A stretch of DNA of 5,084 nt, taken from NCBI GenBank assembly GCA_947178115.1, contig CAMWXF010000168.1:1-5084 (forward strand), written 5' to 3'. Under the pieces are notes generated by a model. It was not told where the DNA came from. It did not search any database and saw only the letters and a list, made by a program, of their open reading frames with translations. This DNA comes from an uncultured Lachnospiraceae bacterium (GTDB lineage Bacteria; Bacillota; Clostridia; Lachnospirales; Lachnospiraceae). A program made the position numbers and the translations under genes. Shown piece by piece: positions 1 through 5,084 of the stretch. Position 1 is the first letter of the stretch. Each line of letters opens with the position of its first letter.

Positions 1-284
1 TCTTCGTTTTTAAACTTTGTGTAGGAAGCATCGATCTTGATGTCTCCGTTCTGGGCCACTTTCCATTTGATCACAGCTGACTTGCCTTCCTCGCCGGTAT
101 TTACGAAATCACGCTTGATTTCCAGCCAACTGTCATCCGCATATTTATCATCTTCAAACTTCTTGATATTATAGCCGTCGAAGGGTTCATCCTGATATCC
201 CTCCTGATAATACCAGCCGTTTCTGCCCTGTGCACCGAAATCTATCGACACATCCGCTATATTCTGTCTGGCGTCGCCCCAGCC
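1..284 (-). repeat. Protein module repeat, copy 3 (cut by window edge)
   Basis: This segment encodes residues 438-531 and continues beyond the window. It holds an Asn/Asp lead-in (DARQNIADVSID), FGAQGRNGWYY at 453, VIKW at 508 and SYTKFKN at 524, matching the first half of copies 1 and 2. The expected WPDGV and YDGG elements would lie just past the left edge. More copies may follow. Confidence 0.72.
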
Positions 285-1595
285 TGCGGGCACGGCGTCT
301 TCAGTCACCATTCCTTCCCTGTCCAGAATCGAAATCTGGAAGCCGCCTCCGTCATAGGAAGAATTATCGTCTGCACTTACGACAAAATATAACCTGTCTT
401 CCGGCGTTACATCAACCCTCTTTTCCCGGAAGGTAATCTCATTTGTCCCTTTTAACGGTGCCAGCACTTTCTCTGAAAATAATTTCTGGCTGTTCAGATA
501 TACCGATACTGTAACACCGTCCGGCCAATCCGGATTGCCGTCATTATTCTCGAACTTCTCATATTTTCCTCTGATCTCGACAGGACCGCTGATTGCCGGA
601 GCCCATGCTAAGATCGCGTTGTCATTGATCGCCGGATGAATGAATCCCTCGCTGATCACCAGACCGGGAGAAGTATTGTTGATATAGCCGTCTTCGGTCT
701 TGTCAGATACTAATGCACAGCTTGTCACGTCCTTGCCATACATATAATACCAGCCGTTAGAGCCCTGTTCGCCATAGTCTTTGACATTATTCGCATTATT
801 GTCCGTTCTTGAATCGTCTTTTGCCGCCGCGCCGGTTGTTGCATTGACATCCGCTATCGCGACATATAAGGCGCCGCCGTCATAGGCGTTATTATTCATC
901 GGATCCACGACAATATATATGCTCTCGTCTTCCTCCAACGCAATATCGGAAATCGCGGTCTCCAGCAATGTCTCGCTTTCCACCTTGACCTCAACGGAAT
1001 GCCTCTCCAGCAATTCCCGATCCTTGTAGATCATAATGCAGACGCCGTCCGGCCAGCTGGGATTCTTATCCCCGTTGGCGCCCTTCACATAAGTCAGCTT
1101 CAAGTTGACTGTTCCCTGTTTGGCGGCCCGCCACTCCAGAATCGGAGCGATTCCTTCCGCTGTATGGATGAAATCCTTTTTGATCTCCAGACCGTCCGCC
1201 CCTTTCTGATGGTAGCTTTCCCCATCGAATATTTCAATCAGCTTGGACTTATACGGTTTGTCCGGGTTGCCGTACCGGTAGAACCATCCGTTGTTTCCCT
1301 GCTCTCCGAAGTCAGCTACATTAAACGCGTTATTTCCCCGGCTTTCTTCATCGTTAAATTCCGGTTCTATGTATTCCTCCTGAAAGAAGCTGTCCGGCCA
1401 CTGTGCCGTCAGTAATGCCATGCCTTCTTCCGCCTCCGGCGCACCCACGCCTTCTACGCCCTGTGCGTTTTCCGCGTCGGACGCATCCTGCCCGCCATTT
1501 GCCGCCGCACAGCCCACAGAGCCTGCGACAAGTCCTGCGACAACCAGCGCCATGATCTTCGTTCTGATAGAACATCCCAGTATTTTCTTAAACAT
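1..1595 (-). CDS. Multi-module surface lipoprotein, partial (C-terminus beyond left edge)
   Basis: The frame is open from an ATG at 1595 to the left edge, giving 531 complete codons with no stop. The start is supported by a purine-rich ribosome site with GGAAGG five bases upstream. Residues 1-29 look like a lipoprotein signal: a basic start (MFKKILGCSIRTK), a hydrophobic stretch at about 15-28, and Cys29 in the weak lipobox SVGC. An Ala/Gly/Glu-rich linker follows to about residue 60. The rest is a tandem module with a period of 178-179 residues. Copies begin with [FY]G[EA]QGxNGW[FY]Y at residues 96, 274 and 453. Copies 1 and 2 also share N-P-x-WPDGV (179 and 355) and YDGG (238 and 414); copy 3 is cut before these. 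Alternating short hydrophobic strands suggest beta-sandwich modules. No catalytic motif is seen. The gene follows a GH32-type lipoprotein by 31 bases, so I infer a role in binding the same glycan, probably fructan. The family is not firmly recognised; another surface-adhesion role is possible. Confidence 0.88.
   Translation of the reverse strand, partial: MFKKILGCSIRTKIMALVVAGLVAGSVGCAAANGGQDASDAENAQGVEGVGAPEAEEGMALLTAQWPDSFFQEEYIEPEFNDEESRGNNAFNVADFGEQGNNGWFYRYGNPDKPYKSKLIEIFDGESYHQKGADGLEIKKDFIHTAEGIAPILEWRAAKQGTVNLKLTYVKGANGDKNPSWPDGVCIMIYKDRELLERHSVEVKVESETLLETAISDIALEEDESIYIVVDPMNNNAYDGGALYVAIADVNATTGAAAKDDSRTDNNANNVKDYGEQGSNGWYYMYGKDVTSCALVSDKTEDGYINNTSPGLVISEGFIHPAINDNAILAWAPAISGPVEIRGKYEKFENNDGNPDWPDGVTVSVYLNSQKLFSEKVLAPLKGTNEITFREKRVDVTPEDRLYFVVSADDNSSYDGGGFQISILDREGMVTEDAVPAGWGDARQNIADVSIDFGAQGRNGWYYQEGYQDEPFDGYNIKKFEDDKYADDSWLEIKRDFVNTGEEGKSAVIKWKVAQNGDIKIDASYTKFKNE
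285..821 (-). repeat. Protein module repeat, copy 2
   Basis: This segment encodes residues 259-437. Landmarks in the same order as copy 1 are SRTDNNANNVKD, YGEQGSNGWYY at 274, ILAW at 328, NPDWPDGV at 354 and YFVVSADDNSSYDGG at 403. Landmark spacing from copy 1 is 176-178 residues, which indicates a unit-length duplication with few insertions. Confidence 0.8.
822..1355 (-). repeat. Protein module repeat, copy 1
   Basis: This segment encodes residues 81-258 of the partial lipoprotein, the first of three tandem modules. Landmarks are an Asn-rich lead-in (SRGNNAFNVAD), FGEQGNNGWFY at 96, ILEW at 152, NPSWPDGV at 178 and YIVVDPMNNNAYDGG at 227. The repetition shows at protein level; the underlying DNA has diverged, so this is an old duplication. 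Boundaries are approximate. Confidence 0.8.
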
Positions 1596-1600
1596 GTTCG

Positions 1601-1612
1601 CCTTCCTTTCCT
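1601..1612 (-). promoter_or_regulatory. Ribosome binding site of the repeat lipoprotein
   Basis: On the minus strand this reads AGGAAAGGAAGG and ends five bases before the ATG at 1595. It fixes the start of a gene that has no stop in the window. The 31-base gap to the upstream gene's stop contains no terminator-like hairpin with a T-run, which supports co-transcription. Confidence 0.75.
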
Positions 1613-1626
1613 GCATTTGCCTGCAT

Positions 1627-3189
1627 CTACTTATAAATTCTGACATTCTCACACCGAATACCCGAATTGATTCCAAACATTCCAAACCCGCCGCCCTGAG
1701 AAGAATACATCCTTGCGGTAAAGGCACACTGGTCGTTCACATACATGCTTACCACCCAGTTATCGATCAGGATGGACACGTCCAGTTCCTCTGCGCTCTG
1801 CAGGTCAAAAGCCAGCTCCGACTGCGGATCGGTATTATAGATCTCGTCCGTGTTATAGAACTCAATCGCATTTTCTTCCATATTGAACAGGATATTCAGG
1901 GATCCCACAGCATTCTTGTCCGTATTAAAGGCAAATCCAAACCGTTCACCTTCCTTAAAATCCTTGATCGTGGTCTGGAACAGATAGCTTCCACGCAGCT
2001 TCCCAAACTCGACCACCTCATATTTATCTCCCTGATAGGCAAAAGTGTTATCCTCCTGCCGGATGGTTTCGGTCATTTTCGTCGGCGACAGCGGAAGCTC
2101 ATGGTTCATTTTCTCTTTGACGGAAGTATTCAGAATCGGGAACAGATCTCCGTTCTCTGCCTGTACCAGCTGGTGCACTACCATATTCCCCGCCCAAGTG
2201 TATGCCGCATCATCGAAATGCTTATCCTTCGTGGCATTCCAGCCAAACACATATAAATTCTCTCCATCCGTTTCCAGCCTTCCCGCATAGAAGGCGTTCT
2301 CGTTACAGTCCACCACATCCTGCGCAGGTATCTCAAAGGGACCCGTCATCGCGTCGCTCACGCGGTAATGCCACTGCTTATCCGGCCACTGGTCGGAGAA
2401 TGACAGGTACCATTTGTCCCCATACTTTAGCAGAGACGGACATTCCAGATTGGAGTTCGACTCCATATCATTTTCAAAAAAGATGCCCTCATCCGTCCAC
2501 TTGGACAGATCGTCGGACGTATATTTCACGATGACACCCGTGCGGTCATTTCTGGTGGTTACCAGCATCCAGTAGCGGCTCTCACTCTCCACATAGAATA
2601 CATAGGGGTCACGGAAATCAACATCCGAGTAGTTCTCCCCTGCATACAGCGTGTCCTCCGGAATCTTCGTCCAGTTGTACAGATCCTGGCTTGTAGCATG
2701 CATGACCGCCTCTTTCGGCATGAAGTTATCGTTGTGCCCCGTGTAAAACGCATGATACATCCCGTTTTTATCCTTCATCACGCTTCCGGTTCCCAGAGCA
2801 ATATCCTGCGCTTCCGCAGAATCCCCGTATGGAATGACCTGACCTTTGTATTCGTATTCATAGAAATTGTCAGTCTCAAAGATACTCCACGGATGATAAC
2901 CAAGCTTCCCGTCTCTCAAGTCCTCCAGATAGAACACGTGAAATACCCCGTTTTCATAATACGGCATCGGATCTCCCACAAAGCCCGCATCCGACGTAGG
3001 AAACAGCCGAACATTGTCAATGTCGTCTCCCAGATATTTCTTTTCCGGCGTCTCATCTTCTTGTGCCGTTTCAGTTTCGGTTTCCGTCTCATTTTCGTTT
3101 CCGGATTCCGCTTCTTTCTGCTGGGTGCATCCGTTCAAAATTCCCAGACATACAACCCCAATCAATACCAGTGTCAGTATCTTCTTCAT
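1627..3189 (-). CDS. GH32-type beta-fructosidase-like lipoprotein
   Basis: This is a 520-residue protein with a classic lipoprotein signal (MKKILTLVLIGVVCLGILNGC, lipobox LNGC, Cys21), so it is expected on the outer face of the membrane. A Glu/Thr repeat linker (residues 34-41) precedes the catalytic part. GH32 landmarks appear in order: GDPMP at 72-76 (Asp73 as candidate nucleophile), GTGS at 133-136, FRDPYVF at 192-198 (Asp194, transition-state stabiliser), ECPS at 249-252 (Glu249, acid/base) and WAGNM at 332-336. The spacing of the three acids, 121 and 55 residues, fits known GH32 invertases. Residues from about 380 to 520 form the family's C-terminal beta-sandwich, including the stretch DNWVVSMYVND. 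GH32 enzymes cleave fructose residues from sucrose, inulin or levan; the exact substrate here cannot be read. The nucleophile motif differs from the usual NDPNG, so a divergent subfamily or a changed specificity is possible. The start is backed by GGAGG five bases upstream. Confidence 0.9.
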   Translation of the reverse strand: MKKILTLVLIGVVCLGILNGCTQQKEAESGNENETETETETAQEDETPEKKYLGDDIDNVRLFPTSDAGFVGDPMPYYENGVFHVFYLEDLRDGKLGYHPWSIFETDNFYEYEYKGQVIPYGDSAEAQDIALGTGSVMKDKNGMYHAFYTGHNDNFMPKEAVMHATSQDLYNWTKIPEDTLYAGENYSDVDFRDPYVFYVESESRYWMLVTTRNDRTGVIVKYTSDDLSKWTDEGIFFENDMESNSNLECPSLLKYGDKWYLSFSDQWPDKQWHYRVSDAMTGPFEIPAQDVVDCNENAFYAGRLETDGENLYVFGWNATKDKHFDDAAYTWAGNMVVHQLVQAENGDLFPILNTSVKEKMNHELPLSPTKMTETIRQEDNTFAYQGDKYEVVEFGKLRGSYLFQTTIKDFKEGERFGFAFNTDKNAVGSLNILFNMEENAIEFYNTDEIYNTDPQSELAFDLQSAEELDVSILIDNWVVSMYVNDQCAFTARMYSSQGGGFGMFGINSGIRCENVRIYK

Positions 3190-3194
3190 TTCGC

Positions 3195-3199
3195 CCTCC
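3195..3199 (-). promoter_or_regulatory. Ribosome binding site of the GH32-type gene
   Basis: The minus strand reads GGGGAGGGCGAA directly before the ATG at 3189, placing a GGAGG core five bases upstream. This is a strong site and supports the chosen start, which also gives a complete lipoprotein signal. Confidence 0.8.
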
Positions 3200-3209
3200 C
3201 CATATGTTT

Positions 3210-3233
3210 CATTTGCACTTTCCCATTTGCACT
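3210..3233 (-). repeat. Direct repeat AGTGCAAATG x2 in the operon leader
   Basis: The minus strand carries two exact copies of AGTGCAAATG (3224-3233 and 3210-3219) at a 14-base period, just downstream of the predicted transcription start and upstream of the ribosome site. This position suits an operator or leader element, but function is inferred only from location and exact repetition. Confidence 0.45.
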
Positions 3234-3243
3234 ATTTGTGTAT

Positions 3244-3278
3244 ATTATAATTTATCATATACAACATTGTTGCGTCAA
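3244..3278 (-). promoter_or_regulatory. Putative promoter of the lipoprotein operon
   Basis: On the minus strand a perfect TATAAT lies at 3244-3249, which would start transcription near 3237 and leave a leader of about 48 bases. A TTGACG -35-like hexamer sits at 3273-3278, but 23 bases from that TATAAT. It is 18 bases from an alternative, weaker -10 (TAAATT, 3249-3254). One of these pairings is likely used, but I cannot tell which. Confidence 0.5.
3262..3272. promoter_or_regulatory. Small palindrome in the operon promoter (possible operator)
   Basis: CAACATTGTTG is a perfect 5-base inverted repeat around one central base. It abuts the TTGACG hexamer and lies upstream of the -10 elements, inside the presumed promoter spacer. 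A repressor bound here would block RNA polymerase. It is short, so chance is a real alternative. Confidence 0.3.
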
Positions 3279-3458
3279 TATCTTTTTACATTTCAATCTG
3301 CTTTCCAATCTAGTTTTATCAGTCTTTACTATATTACCCACCATCTTTTTGTCTATTTTGACTGACCGTATTTTTTCAAAATCTATTGGGTTAGTTGTAA
3401 GTCAAAGCGAAATAGATTGCTTATATTCTTTATTAATTTTACATTTACACCTATTCAA

Positions 3459-3485
3459 TTGTGCATAAAAAGAATTGTATAGAAT
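3459..3485 (+). promoter_or_regulatory. Weak candidate promoter of the hemerythrin gene
   Basis: TTGTGC (3459-3464) and TAGAAT (3480-3485, one mismatch from TATAAT) are separated by 15 bases, which is shorter than ideal. If used, it gives a leader of about 240 bases. Another candidate is TTGCTT at 3417-3422 with TACATT at 3440-3445, spaced 17. Both are weak matches in AT-rich DNA. Confidence 0.2.
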
Positions 3486-3707
3486 AAAACGAAATATTAA
3501 AGAAGGGCAGCGGAAGCTTTACGAAGGAGGAATTGTTGGATTTGCTGGCAGGTTGAAGAAAGGTGGCAGCACTTCTCTGTTGAGGCGAAAAACTGCAACC
3601 GTTACGGCATCGTTCTCTCCAAAAACTGACACCTTATGCCATTTCTCGACATATATTATTATTAACAAAACAATAATGGCGGATTTCATGAACAACCATG
3701 GGATTTT

Positions 3708-3725
3708 CTCCATTTGATAAAGGAG
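3708..3725 (+). promoter_or_regulatory. Ribosome binding site within a small hairpin
   Basis: AAAGGAG (3719-3725) lies four bases before the ATG at 3730 and fixes the start of the hemerythrin gene. The same bases can pair with the sequence just upstream: CTCC (3708-3711) with GGAG (3722-3725) and TTT (3713-3715) with AAA (3719-3721), with A3712 bulged and a GAT loop. The hairpin would hide the ribosome site, so translation may be modulated. The stem is short and its stability modest. Confidence 0.5.
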
Positions 3726-3729
3726 CGCC

Positions 3730-4611
3730 ATGTCTAAAGAAACTGAATGGGACAAACGGTTTAACATCGGAGTGCACTCCATCGACAACGCACACCGGAA
3801 GCTCTTTTCAATCGTGCGCAAGCTAATCCGTCTGAGCAGAGATGAAAATAACGGACAATGGGCCTGTGCCGAAGGTATCAAATATTTAAAAAACTATACC
3901 ATAGAACACTTTACCGATGAGGAAGCCTATATGCAGTCAATCGGATATGAAGGGTTTGAGGTGCACAAACGCCTGCATGACGACATGCGGTATAAAACAC
4001 TCCCCGCATTGGAAAAAGATCTGACCGAATCAGACTATTCGCAGGAGTCTATCCAACATTTTCTCGGTATCTGCCTCGGATGGCTTACTGCGCACATTCT
4101 AATCGAAGATCGCGCCATCACAGGTAAAATTTTAAATAGGTGGAAAACAGACAATACTGGTGCTGATATGGATATCCTGAAAAGTGCCCTGACTGTCACC
4201 CTACAGGAAATTTTCAGATTACAACCGGAAATTATAAGCGAACATTACAGCGGAGAAGACTTCGGAACCAGCTTGATCATACGATTGGTATATTCCTCTT
4301 CATCCCAGCAAAAGGTACAAATTTTCATGATTCTGGAAGAAAGCCTGGTGTTGAGAACTGTCAGCACTATGCTGGGTATGCCACTGACAAAAATGGATAA
4401 ACTCGTCATGAATGCCGGTAAAGAGCTTTCATTACGGATTGTGAAACACCTTGGCATATATTGCCGTCAGCCATCACAATATCAGTTGGAGAGCAGTCAT
4501 TTCATGACACCGGAACAGTTCAGAAAGACATTATATTTGGAGATTTTCGATTACAGTATACTTCTGAATACCGGCCACGGTTATTTTGCCTTTTGCGTTA
4601 AATCGGAATAA
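3730..4611 (+). CDS. Bacteriohemerythrin fused to a CheX-like C-terminal domain
   Basis: This is a 293-residue cytoplasmic protein with no signal peptide or membrane segment. Residues 1-137 are a bacteriohemerythrin: the opening W-x3-F-x-IGV-x2-ID-x2-H and all seven expected diiron ligands are present (His22, His60, Glu64, His79, His83, His122, Asp127). Such domains bind O2 reversibly at a non-haem diiron centre and serve in oxygen sensing, storage or delivery. Single-domain versions are about 135 residues, so the remaining 150 or so are an added domain. Residues about 145-290 resemble CheX/CheC-type phosphatases: an N-terminal helix, a strand hairpin, an ILEESLVLRTVSTMLG helix and a helix with NAGKELSLRIVKHLG. 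The CheX motif Glu-x-x-Asn would fall at Glu232-Leu235, so the Asn is missing. I infer an oxygen- or redox-linked signalling protein; the hemerythrin call is firm and the CheX call tentative. It stands alone and converges on the next gene with a 14-base overlap. Confidence 0.93.
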   Translation: MSKETEWDKRFNIGVHSIDNAHRKLFSIVRKLIRLSRDENNGQWACAEGIKYLKNYTIEHFTDEEAYMQSIGYEGFEVHKRLHDDMRYKTLPALEKDLTESDYSQESIQHFLGICLGWLTAHILIEDRAITGKILNRWKTDNTGADMDILKSALTVTLQEIFRLQPEIISEHYSGEDFGTSLIIRLVYSSSSQQKVQIFMILEESLVLRTVSTMLGMPLTKMDKLVMNAGKELSLRIVKHLGIYCRQPSQYQLESSHFMTPEQFRKTLYLEIFDYSILLNTGHGYFAFCVKSE

Positions 4612-5084
4612 ACCGCCCTACAATACGCTTCACCTCCGGAAGATACGTTCTCCCGAACATGTTCAGGTGATTTAAGAGATGATAAAGATTATACACATCG
4701 CGGCGGCGTTCATACCCCGGCTGTAAAGGTGCCGCGTCCTTATAGACATCATAAAATGCCGGCGGAAATCCCCCGAAAAGCTCTGTCATTGCGATATCCG
4801 CCTCGGCGTGACCCACATAAACTGCCGGATCAATCAACCACGCGCCGCCGTCATTTCCCGCAATCACGTTTCCCGACCACAAATCACCATGCAGCAACGA
4901 CGGATATTCAGGCTCCACAAGAATTTCATCTATATGATCAAGGAATCGGACTATCTTTTTCCGATCCCATCTGTCAAAATATCGGGAGGCATCCTGAAAC
5001 TGCGGGTCAAGACGACAGTCACGGAAAAAGCTGATCCAACTGTCACACCCTGTATTGACCTGTCTGCGCATGCCAATATAGTTA
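4598..5084 (-). CDS. Fructosamine kinase family protein, partial (N-terminus beyond right edge)
   Basis: The frame runs from the right edge to a TAA at 4598-4600, about 162 residues, while the family is usually about 290, so roughly the N-terminal 40 percent is missing. The ATG at 5069-5071 is internal: the codons before it read NYIG and together with MRRQVNTGCDSW match the family's conserved NYIG-x3-Q-x-N segment. LLHGDLWSGN carries the catalytic-loop Asp (codon at 4883-4885) and Asn. WLIDPAVYVGHAEADIAMTELFGGF is the metal-binding and GH-x-EAD signature, and YNLYHLLNHLNMFG is the conserved C-terminal helix. Fructosamine kinases phosphorylate ketoamine (Amadori) adducts on proteins or small amines, which destabilises the adduct and repairs glycation; bacterial members often prefer ribulosamines or erythrulosamines. 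Folding is of the protein-kinase/aminoglycoside-phosphotransferase type, in the cytoplasm. No feature looks broken. Its promoter is outside the window. Confidence 0.92.
   Translation of the reverse strand, partial: NYIGMRRQVNTGCDSWISFFRDCRLDPQFQDASRYFDRWDRKKIVRFLDHIDEILVEPEYPSLLHGDLWSGNVIAGNDGGAWLIDPAVYVGHAEADIAMTELFGGFPPAFYDVYKDAAPLQPGYERRRDVYNLYHLLNHLNMFGRTYLPEVKRIVGRFIPI

Larger units (their letters stand above)
3190..3729. other. Divergent intergenic region, no supported gene
   Basis: These 540 bases separate the leftward lipoprotein operon from the rightward hemerythrin gene. The left 300 bases are very AT-rich and hold the operon promoter, a palindrome, a direct repeat and an 8-base inverted repeat (3380-3387 with 3411-3418). 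From about 3500 the composition becomes richer in G and contains an isolated strong Shine-Dalgarno sequence (3523-3530). An open frame at 3475-3717 begins with TTG, lacks a ribosome site and has an unremarkable basic translation, so I do not call it. I recognise no known riboswitch class or RNA gene. Confidence 0.7.

Noticed and set aside
1608..1626. Repeated CCTGCAT between the two lipoprotein genes
   Set aside because: It is only seven bases and overlaps the ribosome-site region, so it is too short to argue for a function.
1420..2256. Long plus-strand open frame of 278 codons
   Set aside because: It lies antisense across the start of the repeat lipoprotein and the end of the GH32 gene, both of which have clear motifs, signals and ribosome sites.
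3063..3110. Short simple repeat in DNA near the start of the GH32 gene
   Set aside because: It is explained by the Glu/Thr-rich linker codons after the lipobox, a common low-complexity spacer in surface lipoproteins.
2698..3468. 256-codon plus-strand open frame running into the AT-rich spacer
   Set aside because: Its first two thirds mirror the GH32 signal and catalytic region, and the rest is AT-rich hydrophobic translation typical of non-coding DNA. It has no plausible ribosome site.
3475..3717. 80-codon open frame upstream of the hemerythrin gene
   Set aside because: It opens with TTG, has no ribosome site at that start, and its translation is low-complexity and basic with no recognisable domain. 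The strong Shine-Dalgarno inside it serves a different frame.
3481..3729. Possible riboswitch in the hemerythrin leader
   Set aside because: I compared it by eye with cyclic-di-GMP, glycine, T-box and cobalamin consensus elements and found no match. A covariance-model search would be needed to exclude others.
5069..5071. ATG as start of a 157-residue fructosamine kinase
   Set aside because: The same frame stays open to the window edge and the codons before the ATG encode NYIG, a conserved part of the family, so this Met is internal and the gene is only truncated by the window.

Overview
The window looks like chromosome of a Gram-positive anaerobe of the Clostridia, most likely Lachnospiraceae or a relative. 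This is an inference. It rests on purine-rich Shine-Dalgarno sites, moderate GC genes separated by an AT-rich spacer, two lipobox-type surface lipoproteins in place of Bacteroidetes-style surface machinery, and the mix of gene families. I saw no RNA gene, transposon, CRISPR array or phage gene.

Region 1 (1-3189, minus strand) is a two-gene lipoprotein operon read from right to left. The first gene (1627-3189) encodes a secreted lipoprotein of glycoside hydrolase family 32 type, a beta-fructosidase-like five-bladed propeller followed by a C-terminal beta-sandwich. The second gene begins 31 bases further on and runs off the left edge (1-1595). Its product is another lipoprotein, and everything visible after its linker is built from a repeated module of about 178 residues (two complete copies and the start of a third). 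I cannot name the module with certainty. Its pairing with a GH32 enzyme suggests a cell-surface fructan-handling pair, with one enzyme and one multivalent binding protein.

Region 2 (3190-3729) is a divergent intergenic stretch of 540 bases. It carries a plausible promoter for the lipoprotein operon, with a small palindrome and a 10-base direct repeat that could be regulatory. On the other side is a long apparent leader for the rightward gene, ending in a small hairpin that includes that gene's ribosome binding site.

Region 3 (3730-4611, plus strand) encodes a bacteriohemerythrin with all seven expected diiron ligands, fused to a C-terminal domain that resembles a CheX/CheC-type phosphatase fold. 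It is probably an oxygen- or redox-responsive signalling protein.

Region 4 (4598-5084, minus strand) is the C-terminal part of a fructosamine kinase family protein. It converges on the hemerythrin gene, and their 3' ends overlap by 14 bases.

The strongest candidates for something not well described are the triplicated-module lipoprotein beside a motif-variant GH32, and the hemerythrin-CheX-like fusion whose predicted phosphatase motif appears degenerate.
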